Assembly: GCA_040755975.1 (NCBI GenBank)
Contig: JBFLZY010000019.1
Location: 1-39,453, forward strand
DNA: 39,453 bases
Direction: 5' to 3'
DNA from: JAIMBK01 sp040755975
Lineage (GTDB): Bacteria; Bacillota; Desulfotomaculia; Desulfotomaculales; Nap2-2B
Under the pieces are notes generated by a model, which worked only from the letters and a program-made list of their open reading frames with translations, was not told where the DNA came from and searched no databases. Position numbers and translations under genes: made by a program. Of this stretch, positions 23,981-32,139 are shown piece after piece (the stretch's first letter is position 1; each line of letters begins with the position of its first letter).

Positions 23981-24790
23981 GTGAGTGTGCTTAAAAAAAA
24001 TTTTGAAACTTCTTTCGTCCTTTCCCTCCCCGGCTACCCATCCGGCGCCCGATTGGCCGCCGGCCAGCTATTTGGGGATTTGTTTGCGCAAACGGTCCTG
24101 GCCTTCGGCAAATATGACCTGTTTTTTTATTACCCCCGGGATATGGAACAGGGTTACGAAGTCGCCATGGTCACCCGCACTTTCTGTGAAAGCCTGCCGG
24201 TTGGCGAACAGCAGCAATGGCTGGAAGCTTTTAAAGAGCGCAAAGACAGGTGCAAAGTGCAGGTTTATTTCAGTGCCCCTCCCGATGTTAAGACACGGGC
24301 CGTTAATCCATCGACAAGGTTTAAGTTTAGTGGTCCTTTCCAAAACTTGCCCTCCCAAAAACTTTATGAAGTAGAAGTAATTTTGGAAGGTGAGATTTGC
24401 GCCGAGCTAATCGCCGAAGAAGAAACTTTACCGGAACTGTCCCGGTCATTGCCGGCAGAAGAAAGTCCAGAGACCGCCAGCGGTGATTCGGAAGAAGGGG
24501 CAAAAGCCGCCCAGGCAAACCAGGTTACCGTTGACGTGGAAACTCTGGCTGAGCTGGTTATGAAGGTGATCAACCAGCGTAACCAGGAGCAACCAAAAGA
24601 ACGCTCCGCCCGCTCGCCAGTTCCTCCCGGCGGAAGGATGGTTGAGCAGCCCCTGTCTCGTTTGCACCAGCGAACAGGTCGTTACGTTACCCATACGGAT
24701 CTTGTCCACCACCAGAATCAACCAATTCAAAAATCAACTACCGATGGGAGTGAGAAAGAACCTGTCCGAAGGAGCACCCTCTCTCTTTAA
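23981..24790 (+). CDS. Unknown 269-residue protein at the end of the gas vesicle island
   Basis: No family recognised. The first ~150 residues appear ordered (FETSFVLSLPGYPSGARLAA, then KYDLFFYYPRDMEQGYEVAM, KVQVYFSAPP and LYEVEVILEG), and the rest is low-complexity, acidic then basic, with one short helix (VDVETLAELVMKVINQRNQE). No signal peptide or membrane segment. A 209-base gap separates it from the last clear gvp gene, so it may have its own promoter, though none is convincing. Its stop overlaps the convergent Nudix gene by 4 bases. Link with gas vesicles is by position only. Confidence 0.65.
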   Translation: MSVLKKNFETSFVLSLPGYPSGARLAAGQLFGDLFAQTVLAFGKYDLFFYYPRDMEQGYEVAMVTRTFCESLPVGEQQQWLEAFKERKDRCKVQVYFSAPPDVKTRAVNPSTRFKFSGPFQNLPSQKLYEVEVILEGEICAELIAEEETLPELSRSLPAEESPETASGDSEEGAKAAQANQVTVDVETLAELVMKVINQRNQEQPKERSARSPVPPGGRMVEQPLSRLHQRTGRYVTHTDLVHHQNQPIQKSTTDGSEKEPVRRSTLSL

Positions 24791-25434
24791 GGTAGGCGTT
24801 TTGGATAATAATTGAATCTTTCCGGCCAGCAAAGTTTGAGGAAGTGATGGAGAATTTTTGCCGTCAATCCCCAGATAAAATATTGACCGTATTCAAAATA
24901 ATAGGTGGGAAACGACCAGCGCTTTTGCCAATCGTGCCTGTATCCCGGGGGGATCTTGCGAAAAGGAAAACCGGAGCTGTAACGAATGGCAACGTCGGCG
25001 GAAGAAATGCCCGGGGGGTTGTTTAAGAAAAAGTCAACCGGCACGGTAAAAATCTCCGCCACTTCTTCCGGATTAGGGTTAAGGTTCCCGGTCAAAATTT
25101 CTCCTACGTAGGGATAAACCAGCCTTCCCTGGGGGGTGGGGAGGATGTCTAAAGGGCCAATCACCCGGATGTCTTCCCTTTTTATGCCCAGCTCCTCCAT
25201 CGTTTCCCGGACGGCTGTTTCCTGTGGATTGGAGCGCTCTTTAGTTTCGACCCGGCCACCGGGAAAACAAATTTCTCCCGGTTGGATTTTCAGGTTTTCG
25301 GCGCGTACTTCAAAGAGGATGTGGAGCTCCCCTTGTTTTTTTAGCAAAGGCAAAAGCACTGCCGATATAAAATAACAATCTTCGTCCATGATCCCAGGTT
25401 TTCTACCGGCCACGCAGTTAATTATAAATTGCAT
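24787..25434 (-). CDS. Nudix hydrolase, probable CoA pyrophosphatase
   Basis: A 215-residue Nudix protein. The motif is GGRVETKERSNPQETAVRET followed by MEELGI, with the two-residue spread common in the CoA-pyrophosphatase (NudL/UPF0035) branch, and IQPGEICFPGGR just before it matches that branch. It would cleave CoA or its derivatives to 3',5'-ADP and phosphopantetheine; this is family knowledge. ATG has CGGGAG five bases before it. It is oriented against both neighbours and seems unrelated to them. Confidence 0.88.
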   Translation of the reverse strand: MQFIINCVAGRKPGIMDEDCYFISAVLLPLLKKQGELHILFEVRAENLKIQPGEICFPGGRVETKERSNPQETAVRETMEELGIKREDIRVIGPLDILPTPQGRLVYPYVGEILTGNLNPNPEEVAEIFTVPVDFFLNNPPGISSADVAIRYSSGFPFRKIPPGYRHDWQKRWSFPTYYFEYGQYFIWGLTAKILHHFLKLCWPERFNYYPKRLP

Positions 25435-25522
25435 TTTTCTCCCGTTCTTTCGCTAAATTTTTCGCCTTACTTATATTTCTGTTTTCCAAAACAAAATCCT
25501 CTCTTAAGGGATGCACATTGGA

Positions 25523-25542
25523 AAAGCCCCCGCTCGGGCTTT
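25523..25542 (+). promoter_or_regulatory. Leader hairpin before the first glycosyltransferase
   Basis: AAAGCCC and GGGCTTT form a 7-bp stem around a 6-base loop, ending about 30 bases before the GTG start and just ahead of the TAGGAGG site. No T-run, so not a plain terminator. Confidence 0.35.
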
Positions 25543-25572
25543 AAAAGGCGCTTCTTAGGAGGCGTTTTATCC

Positions 25573-26421
25573 GTGGAAGTTGAATGCGCGATCCGTGTTG
25601 GAGATGAAAAAAAACTTGCTTCCCTCATTGTGCCCACCCGCAACAGGTTAAGCCTCACCAGGCTTTTTGTCGAAAGTTTGCTGAAAAACACTCCCGAACC
25701 GGTCGAGTTGATATTTGTGGACAACAACTCCACAGACGGCACACCCGAATATCTAAGCCGGATACCAGGGGTCAGGGTGATTGTTAATCAGGCGAACCTG
25801 GGTTTTGCTGCGGGATGCAATAAAGGCCTGGCTGTTGCCCGTAGTGACTACCTGGTCTTGCTTAATAATGATATCATTGTCTCCCGTGGCTGGTTAAGCA
25901 GGTTAGTGGCCCACTTTAAGGAGTGGCCCAAGGTGGGCCTGATCGGGCCGCTATCTAATTGTGCCGGCGGCGAGCAAACTATTGGCGTAAATTTTTTTTC
26001 AATTTCCCAGATTGAGGAATTTGACCGTCAACTGGCCGTAAAAAATTCCAGGCGCTGTTGCCGGAAAGCCAACATATTGAGCGGTTTCTGTCTTTTGTTA
26101 AAAAGAGAGGTACTCAATGCCATTGGTGGTCTTGACCCTCGCTTTGGGCCGGGTAATTTTGATGACGACGATTATTGCCTGCGGGCCAGACTGGCTGGTT
26201 TCGAGTTGCTGGTAGCGGAGGATGTGTTTATTTATCATTTTGGCGGGCAAACTTTTCGAGGAGAAAAGATGAACCACGCCGGTATAATGCGCCGGAACTG
26301 GGATAAGTTTCGCCAGAAGTGGGGCTTACCCGCCAATTTTCCCCCGTCCGAACGGTACACTTCGCTATTGATTTTAGGGCAACCCTTTGATCCCCAAAAG
26401 CACTTCCAGCCAATTATTTAA
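25573..26421 (+). CDS. Family 2 glycosyltransferase
   Basis: About 282 residues with a GT-A fold: LASLIVPTRNRLSLTRLFVE, then VDNNSTDGTPEYL, NLGFAAGCNKGLA and the D-x-D-like metal site LLNNDI, and later FDDDDYCLRARLAGF as the acceptor/base region. It belongs to the rhamnosyl- or O-antigen-type GT2 group and should move a sugar from a nucleotide donor to a growing glycan at the cytoplasmic face. GTG 25573 is set by TAGGAGG ten bases up; the frame is open back to 25429 without a site. First gene of the plus-strand glycan block. Confidence 0.88.
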   Translation: MEVECAIRVGDEKKLASLIVPTRNRLSLTRLFVESLLKNTPEPVELIFVDNNSTDGTPEYLSRIPGVRVIVNQANLGFAAGCNKGLAVARSDYLVLLNNDIIVSRGWLSRLVAHFKEWPKVGLIGPLSNCAGGEQTIGVNFFSISQIEEFDRQLAVKNSRRCCRKANILSGFCLLLKREVLNAIGGLDPRFGPGNFDDDDYCLRARLAGFELLVAEDVFIYHFGGQTFRGEKMNHAGIMRRNWDKFRQKWGLPANFPPSERYTSLLILGQPFDPQKHFQPII

Positions 26422-26438
26422 TTTCATTATCAGACACC

Positions 26439-26467
26439 TTGCTTTTAAGTAAAACATAAAATGTAAT
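26439..26467 (+). promoter_or_regulatory. Candidate promoter upstream of the Pro-rich protein and glycosyltransferases
   Basis: TTGCTT (26439-26444), 17-base spacer, TGTAAT (26462-26467). The -10 differs from consensus at one place and the -35 matches in its first three bases. Confidence 0.4.
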
Positions 26468-26516
26468 TAAATCCTACGGCTCTTTAAAAAATTTTTGGAT
26501 AAAAGGAGTGAAAGTA

Positions 26517-26963
26517 ATGCCTTATCAGTTAATCAGTTTTGATCTGGCGGCTGTGGAAAATGCCGACGCGCAACAGCAGTATGACTTCTTTTTATTGCCC
26601 GAACCGCGTTTATTAATCAGTGGCGTGGTCAGACGCCCGGACGGCTCGCCCGTGCACGGCGCAGCGGTGCAATTCTTTCAAAAAGAGGGTAAAAATTTGG
26701 GTCCCGTTATCGGGCATACCTTCACCGATGAGGATGGCCACTTTCTATTTGGCCCACTGGCTCCCGGAACAGAATTTAAGGTAAAGATCTTTTACTGGGA
26801 TGTTATGGAACAAAAAGACCAAGGAGAAGTAAAATATTCCGGGATTTTTCCACCAATTATCTTGCCGCCAGTAGCCCCTCTGCCGCCGATAGCTACTTTG
26901 CCGCCAGTAGCCCCTCTGCCGCCGATAGCTCCTTTTTCGACATCAGGAGATAATCCTACGTAA
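26517..26963 (+). CDS. Small protein with carboxypeptidase-regulatory-like domain and Pro-rich tandem tail
   Basis: 148 residues. Residues ~30-100 form a CarboxypepD_reg/SpaA-like beta-sandwich: PRLLISGVVRRPDGSPVHGA, AVQFF, then HTFTDEDGHFLFGPLAPGTE. The tail (~115-140) repeats LPPVAPLPPIA twice, coded by two near-identical 36-base units (26862-26897, 26898-26933), and ends in STSGDNPT. No signal peptide is visible. ATG 26517 has AAAAGGAG at ideal spacing. It comes directly before two D-x-H glycosyltransferases, so it may be a glycosylated surface or spore-coat protein; this is inference. Confidence 0.75.
   Translation: MPYQLISFDLAAVENADAQQQYDFFLLPEPRLLISGVVRRPDGSPVHGAAVQFFQKEGKNLGPVIGHTFTDEDGHFLFGPLAPGTEFKVKIFYWDVMEQKDQGEVKYSGIFPPIILPPVAPLPPIATLPPVAPLPPIAPFSTSGDNPT
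26862..26933 (+). repeat. 36-bp tandem repeat coding a Pro-rich tail
   Basis: Two adjacent 36-base units differ at one base (the T of ACT against CCT at the end). Each codes LPPVAPLPPIA plus Thr or Pro. Confidence 0.93.
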
Positions 26964-26979
26964 TATCCGGGAGGCGTAC

Positions 26980-27858
26980 ATGCGTCAGAGGGTTATAGTT
27001 TCACTGATCATCCCGTGTCGCAACGAGGGTTCCCATCTTCAGCAAACTCTCCGTTCGCTGACCGAAGCAAAAACAAGGCTTTCTTACGAGATCATTGTCG
27101 TTGACGACGGGTCGACTGACGGCTGTTGCAATTTTCTGGAGCATAACAATATAGGAGTAATTCTCTTAAAGTCATCCGGTTTAGGTGTAGCCAACGCCAG
27201 AAACTTGGGAGCCAACGCAGCAAGAGGCGATATCCTTTGTTTCTGCGATGCCCATATAATTGTAGAAGACTTCTGGCTGGATAAACTGGCGCAACCTCTT
27301 CTGGAGCACGCAGCCGATCTGGTTTGCCCCGCCATCGCTTCTGCCGGCAGGCCACAGGCAATAGGCTACGGGGTGACCTGGGACAGCAATCTGAACTGGC
27401 GGTGGCTCTATGAAGAGCCAGCGACGGTTAAATACATCCCTCTCATTCCCGGCGGTTGTTTGATGGTCCGCCGGGATGTTTTTAAGGATCTGGATGGGTT
27501 TGAAAAAGGTTTTCGTGTTTTTGGTTATGATGATCAGGAATTTTCCCTGAAGGCCTGGCTCTTTGGTTACCGGGCGGCGGTCGTACCCGGCGTTAAGGTT
27601 TTTCATGTCTTCCGAAAAAAACATCCCTACCCGGTAAATTGGTCTGACTTGATTCATAATTTATTACGCATGTCTTTTCTCCATTTTAATGAAAAACGCA
27701 TCGGGAAAACAATTGAAGTGGCGAAAATTCACTACGGTTTTGGCAACGTGCTGGCCGGATTATTATTTAGCGATGTTTGGGAAAAGCGCCGGAACTATTT
27801 GGTGCGGCGCCGCTACGATGATGACTGGTTTATGAACAAATTTGGAATTAATTATTAA
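26980..27858 (+). CDS. GT2/GT27-like glycosyltransferase with D-x-H motif (paralogue 1)
   Basis: 292 residues. GT-A fold with VSLIIPCRNEGSHLQQTLRS, EIIVVDDGSTDGCCNFLEH, the metal motif CDAH (Asp90, His92) in place of D-x-D, and a C-terminal GGCLMVRRDVFKDLDGFEKG with FGYDDQEFSLKAWLFGY. The D-x-H site, the nearby VCP and the GYDDQE-LSLK type region resemble polypeptide GalNAc-transferases (GT27) and their bacterial kin. The C-terminal DDWFMNKFGI tail is shared with the next gene. ATG is preceded by GGGAGG. Acceptor unknown. Confidence 0.87.
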   Translation: MRQRVIVSLIIPCRNEGSHLQQTLRSLTEAKTRLSYEIIVVDDGSTDGCCNFLEHNNIGVILLKSSGLGVANARNLGANAARGDILCFCDAHIIVEDFWLDKLAQPLLEHAADLVCPAIASAGRPQAIGYGVTWDSNLNWRWLYEEPATVKYIPLIPGGCLMVRRDVFKDLDGFEKGFRVFGYDDQEFSLKAWLFGYRAAVVPGVKVFHVFRKKHPYPVNWSDLIHNLLRMSFLHFNEKRIGKTIEVAKIHYGFGNVLAGLLFSDVWEKRRNYLVRRRYDDDWFMNKFGINY

Positions 27859-27872
27859 AAAAAGGTGGTCTT

Positions 27873-28799
27873 ATGTTTTGCCCGAAAAGAGAAAGGGAAC
27901 ATCTCAAGGCCTCAATCATCATTCCTTGCCGCGATGAACGGCATTACATCCGACAAACTTTACAGCATGTTTTAAACGTTTCTGCCGGGGTCCCATATGA
28001 GATTATTGTTGTCGACGACGGTTCACGGGACGGATGCTGTGATTTTTTGCGGCAAGGCAAATGTTCTCTAGCCTATACGGGTGAGAATTATGTGCCGGAT
28101 ATACAATTATTGACTACCACCGGTACGGGAGTGGCCCGAGCGCGCAACTTCGGTGCCGGCTGGGCCACTGCCCCGTACCTGGTTTTTTGCGACGCGCATA
28201 TTATAGTTTCCCCAGGATGGCTGGAAGGGTTAATAACTTGCCTGGAAAAGGGCGAAGCAGATGCAGTTTGCCCAACCATGATCTTTACCAGACCACTGCA
28301 TTATACTTTCTACGGAGGTACCTGGGACGAAAATTTTTCCTGGGTCGGAATTACTGATCGGCCCCCCGGATTGCAGGAAATACCATTTGCTCCTTCCGGC
28401 TGCCTGGCCATCCGAAAGGACGTTTTCAAGCAAGTCGGGGGCTTTGAGGAAGACTTCCAGGTCTGGGGTTATGACGATGCAGAACTTTCCTTAAAGCTGT
28501 GGCTTTTCGGTTACAGGGTAGCAGTTAACCCTTTCGTCCGAATATTCCATATTAACCGGTATTCCCCAAAATATCAACGGGGTAGGCACTTGCTCCATAA
28601 CTTGCTCCTGCTTGCCATCCTGCATTTTTCCGCTCCGCGCCTGGCCAGAAAAATCGAATCGTTTAAGCATTATCCTGATTTTTCACCATCGTTGTATAAA
28701 GAGCTTTGGGAGAAACATTATCTCCGTCGCCTTAGTTATTTTCAACGACGTTTATTTAGTGATGATTGGTTTATGCAAAAGTTTGGTATTTCGCTTTAG
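27873..28799 (+). CDS. GT2/GT27-like glycosyltransferase with D-x-H motif (paralogue 2)
   Basis: 308 residues, clearly paralogous to the gene before it through the whole length: ASIIIPCRDERHYIRQTLQH, EIIVVDDGSRDGCCDFL, CDAH (Asp107, His109), PSGCLAIRKDVFKQVGGFEE, WGYDDAELSLKLWLFGYRVA and the shared tail DDWFMQKFGI. An insert before TGTGVARARNFG distinguishes it. Starts 14 bases after its paralogue with AAAGGTGG. The pair likely arose by tandem duplication and may add successive sugars or use two acceptors. Confidence 0.87.
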   Translation: MFCPKREREHLKASIIIPCRDERHYIRQTLQHVLNVSAGVPYEIIVVDDGSRDGCCDFLRQGKCSLAYTGENYVPDIQLLTTTGTGVARARNFGAGWATAPYLVFCDAHIIVSPGWLEGLITCLEKGEADAVCPTMIFTRPLHYTFYGGTWDENFSWVGITDRPPGLQEIPFAPSGCLAIRKDVFKQVGGFEEDFQVWGYDDAELSLKLWLFGYRVAVNPFVRIFHINRYSPKYQRGRHLLHNLLLLAILHFSAPRLARKIESFKHYPDFSPSLYKELWEKHYLRRLSYFQRRLFSDDWFMQKFGISL

Positions 28800-28842
28800 C
28801 CCCTTGTTTCTTCTTCCTTCCCGGGTTACCTGGGGGCTTCTT
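28798..28842 (+). terminator. Possible terminator after the paralogous glycosyltransferases
   Basis: AGCCCC at the stop codon pairs with GGGGCT (28833-28838), with CCCGGG in between, followed by TCTTT. Weak T-run; moderate support. Confidence 0.4.
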
Positions 28843-28985
28843 TAGAAAATTCCTTAACTATCAGTAACACATTTTTTCCTCCCGCATATTCTAATGAAAG
28901 GTGTTGCCTGCCGCCAATAGGACTATTCACCAGTGAAGAAGCAGTGGTTTATTTTGTATTTATAGCTCCATAAAATGGGCAAGGG

Positions 28986-30989
28986 ATGAGCAGTGTGGTT
29001 AATAGAATAACTGAAACGTGCCCGCAATTCGGAGACGGGGCGAGTAGTCCTGACGTTTCGATCATCATTCCCGTTCATAACCACCTTTCCCTTACCCAGC
29101 AATGCCTGCACGCCATTTGGGCCAATACAGGCAGAGAAATAGAGTATGAAATTATTGTTGTAGACAACGCTTCTACGGATGGAACCGGCGCTTACCTTCA
29201 AGGTCTGGGGAAAAAGGTGAGGGTAATTACAAATAAAACGAACGAGGGGTACGTGCTTGCCTGCAACCAGGGCGCCGCCGTAGCCCGCGGAAAATATCTG
29301 GTCTTTTTAAACAACGACACAATTCCGCAGGCCGGCTGGCTGGCTGGACTGGTTTCTTTGGCCGAAAGTGGAAAAAAGGTTGGGGTTGTGGGCGCCCAAT
29401 TGCTCTACCCTGACGGTACTTTGCAAGAGGCCGGTGGAATTATTTGGCGCGACGGGACGGGTGCGAACTACGGCCGGGGTGACGACCCCGGGAAAAGTAA
29501 ATATAACCGCCCGCGGGAAGTGGATTATTGTTCGGGTGCCTGTCTCTTGGTGAGGACCGATCTTTTCCTGCAAACAGGGGGGTTTGATGAAGCCTTTGCT
29601 CCCGCCTATTATGAAGATGCAGACTTTTGTTTTACTGTCCGTAAATACGGATGGCGGGTAATGTACTGCCCGCAGGCCAAGGTTATCCATCTGGAAGGAG
29701 CGACTTCGGGAAGGGATTTAAACAGAGGAATGAAGAATTACCAGGTGCTTAATCGCTCTAAGTTTGTGGCCAAATGGCATCAAGAGTTGGTTCACCACTT
29801 TCCTTCCGGGCTTCGTTTCCTGGATAGGGCAAGCGAGCGAGTTCATTCCCGCAACATTCTCATTATAGATCCCTTCCTCCCTGAATATGACCGTTATTCC
29901 GGCTCTGCCAAACTGGTTAACTATATTCGACTTCTCCTGGAAGATGGTCATAAGGTAACGTATGTACCTGATTATGGTATGGGCAATCAAAGATATAGAC
30001 AATACCTAGTAAATATGGGAGTAACAGTCATTGCTACTATAGAGGAGAAGCTTCGCCTGGCTAAAACCGAAAAAGAGCTCAATCGTCTTTGCGTGAAGGA
30101 GTTAGTCAAGCGCGACTTTTACCACCTGGTATTATTTTCCTTCTGGTATATGGCGGAAGCTTATTTACCTGTCGTTAAAATGTATTCGCCGCATAGTTTT
30201 ACCGTTGTCGACAGTCACGATGTACATTTTTTGCGCGAAGAACGTTACGCCCGTTTAAAAGGGGACCCATCCTTGTTCAAAAGAGCGGAGGAAACCAAAA
30301 AAAGAGAGCTGGCCGCATATGCGCAAGCAGATCTTGTGTTAACAGTAAGCGAGCAAGATAAGCAAGTTCTTTTGAAAGAGAATCCCGATTTACCTGTTAT
30401 GGTGATCCCAAATGTTCATGATTTATCTTTATCGGTAAACGGCTTTGAAGGACGCCGGGATTTACTTTTCGTGGGTAACATGAGACTTTTGCCGAACCAG
30501 GATGCTGTAAAATACATGTGCTCGGAAATTATGCCAACCATCAACAATTGTTTGCCACAGGCAAGACTCCTGGTTGTAGGTAGCGATCCAGAAACTGAAA
30601 TTATTAAGCTGGCTTCGCCAAAAGTGATCGTCACTGGTTATGTGCCACAAATAGAGCCGTACTTGCAACTATGCCGGATTTCGGTAGCGCCGTTGCGTTT
30701 TGGCGCCGGCATCAAGGGAAAAATCGGCCAGGCAATGGCCGCGGGGATTCCGGTGGTAACAACTTCAATTGGGGCCGAGGGGATGGATCTGGTTCATGAG
30801 CAAAACGCGCTGATTGCTGACGATCCGCAACATTTTGCCAGGGAGGTAATCCGGCTGTACGGGGATAAGGATCTTTGGGAAAAGCTGGTGAAAAATGCGC
30901 GACAGCACGCTCACAAACGCTATGGCTCCGATGCCGTACGCTGTTTATGGAGAGAGGTTATGACCCGCTTAAAAAATAACCCGGTGTGA
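28986..30989 (+). CDS. Bifunctional glycosyltransferase: GT2 domain fused to GT4 domain
   Basis: 667 residues. The first ~280 are a GT2 domain (VSIIIPVHNHLSLTQQCLHA, IIVVDNASTDGTGAYLQGLG, metal site FLNNDT, then YYEDADFCFTVRKYGWRVMY). Residues ~290-667 are a GT-B domain of the GT4 kind (DPFLPEYDRYSGSAKLVNYI, LFVGNMRLLPNQDAVKYM, and IKGKIGQAMAAGIPVVTTSI as donor-binding part). The two could add two sugars in a row. The ATG at 28986 has AAGGG touching it; GTG 28995 has the same site at better spacing and may be the true start. The second half is more AT-rich than the genes before it. Confidence 0.87.
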   Translation: MSSVVNRITETCPQFGDGASSPDVSIIIPVHNHLSLTQQCLHAIWANTGREIEYEIIVVDNASTDGTGAYLQGLGKKVRVITNKTNEGYVLACNQGAAVARGKYLVFLNNDTIPQAGWLAGLVSLAESGKKVGVVGAQLLYPDGTLQEAGGIIWRDGTGANYGRGDDPGKSKYNRPREVDYCSGACLLVRTDLFLQTGGFDEAFAPAYYEDADFCFTVRKYGWRVMYCPQAKVIHLEGATSGRDLNRGMKNYQVLNRSKFVAKWHQELVHHFPSGLRFLDRASERVHSRNILIIDPFLPEYDRYSGSAKLVNYIRLLLEDGHKVTYVPDYGMGNQRYRQYLVNMGVTVIATIEEKLRLAKTEKELNRLCVKELVKRDFYHLVLFSFWYMAEAYLPVVKMYSPHSFTVVDSHDVHFLREERYARLKGDPSLFKRAEETKKRELAAYAQADLVLTVSEQDKQVLLKENPDLPVMVIPNVHDLSLSVNGFEGRRDLLFVGNMRLLPNQDAVKYMCSEIMPTINNCLPQARLLVVGSDPETEIIKLASPKVIVTGYVPQIEPYLQLCRISVAPLRFGAGIKGKIGQAMAAGIPVVTTSIGAEGMDLVHEQNALIADDPQHFAREVIRLYGDKDLWEKLVKNARQHAHKRYGSDAVRCLWREVMTRLKNNPV

Positions 30990-31036
30990 ATATGAAGATG
31001 CCTCGGCGCGGTTCTTTCGGAAGGGGGTAAGCTCAA

Positions 31037-32059
31037 TTGCTGATCAGCAGTCGGGCTCCGTTAAGAGTAAGTTTTGGCGGTGGAGGGACAGATATTCCCC
31101 CTTATTCCGAAAAAGAAGGTGGCGCAGTTCTGAATGTAACGATTAATAAGTATGCCTATGTTTTCTTAACACCCCGCCAGGATAACCTGGTTAAGATAAA
31201 AACGCTGGACTATCCTATGGAAATCACAACTACGATAGAAACTTGCCATTCTTTTAACGGCGAATTAGATTTGATCAAAGCCGCCATCAGCCAGATGAAT
31301 CCTCCTGCGGGGATGGATTTGATTCTTTTTAGCGATGCGCCACCGGGGTCGGGCCTGGGGGCTTCCTCGGCAATTACCGTAGCCATTCTCGCTGCCCTCG
31401 CCCGCTGGTTAAAAAATGCTTTATCCCCATGGGAACTGGCTGAAGCAGCCTTTTACGCAGAAAGAGAAAAGGCGAGCATCAAAGGAGGGAGACAGGATCA
31501 GTACGCTTCTGTGTTTGGGGGCTTGAACTGGCTGGAGTTTTATAACGATGAAACCATCGTTAATCCTCCTCCCGTCAGTCCTGTAATTTTAGACGAACTA
31601 CAGTCACGATTGTTGTTATGCTATACAGGCTTTACCCGCCGTTCCGACCTAATTATCAAACAACAAATGCAAACTTATTCGGTAAATAGAGAAAAAGCAC
31701 GGCAAAACCTTGACCAGATTAAGGAAATTGCCCTGCAAATGAAAAAATCGCTTTTAAAAGGGGATTTGGAGGAGTTTGGCAGCCTGTTGGACAGCGGGTG
31801 GGTCGTTAAAAAAAGACTTTGCCCGATGATTACCAATCATAGAATAGAGGAGTTATACACAGTAGGAAAAAAATACGGTGCCCTCGGAGGAAGGATTCTT
31901 GGCGCCGGCGGAGGCGGTTACCTCCTTTTCTTCTGCAAAAAAGAAAGATTGGCTACCGTAGTTGAAAAATTAGAAGAATACGGTGGAAAAGTACAAGATT
32001 TTAAGTTTTGTTACCACGGGGTGCAGACCAGGGAGTTAAACAAGTTTGGGGGTAATTGA
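31037..32059 (+). CDS. hddA: D-glycero-alpha-D-manno-heptose 7-phosphate kinase (GHMP family)
   Basis: A 340-residue GHMP-type sugar kinase. N-terminal APLRVSFGGGGTDIPPYSEK is diagnostic for the HddA-type group; the ATP loop PPGSGLGASSAI is at ~102-113 and GGRILGAGGGGYLLFFC near the C-terminus closes the site. It phosphorylates C1 of the heptose 7-phosphate to the alpha-1,7-bisphosphate, the branch leading to GDP-heptose. Start TTG with GGAAGGGGG upstream. gmhA, an HddC-like gene and gmhB follow, completing the GDP branch. Confidence 0.88.
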   Translation: MLISSRAPLRVSFGGGGTDIPPYSEKEGGAVLNVTINKYAYVFLTPRQDNLVKIKTLDYPMEITTTIETCHSFNGELDLIKAAISQMNPPAGMDLILFSDAPPGSGLGASSAITVAILAALARWLKNALSPWELAEAAFYAEREKASIKGGRQDQYASVFGGLNWLEFYNDETIVNPPPVSPVILDELQSRLLLCYTGFTRRSDLIIKQQMQTYSVNREKARQNLDQIKEIALQMKKSLLKGDLEEFGSLLDSGWVVKKRLCPMITNHRIEELYTVGKKYGALGGRILGAGGGGYLLFFCKKERLATVVEKLEEYGGKVQDFKFCYHGVQTRELNKFGGN

Positions 32060-32139
32060 CTTCATAATTCGCAGCTAAAAGGAAAGACAAGACGATTTGC
32101 TGTTTGTTGCAATGCCGGAAGAAAGGCAGGGTGTTAGCA

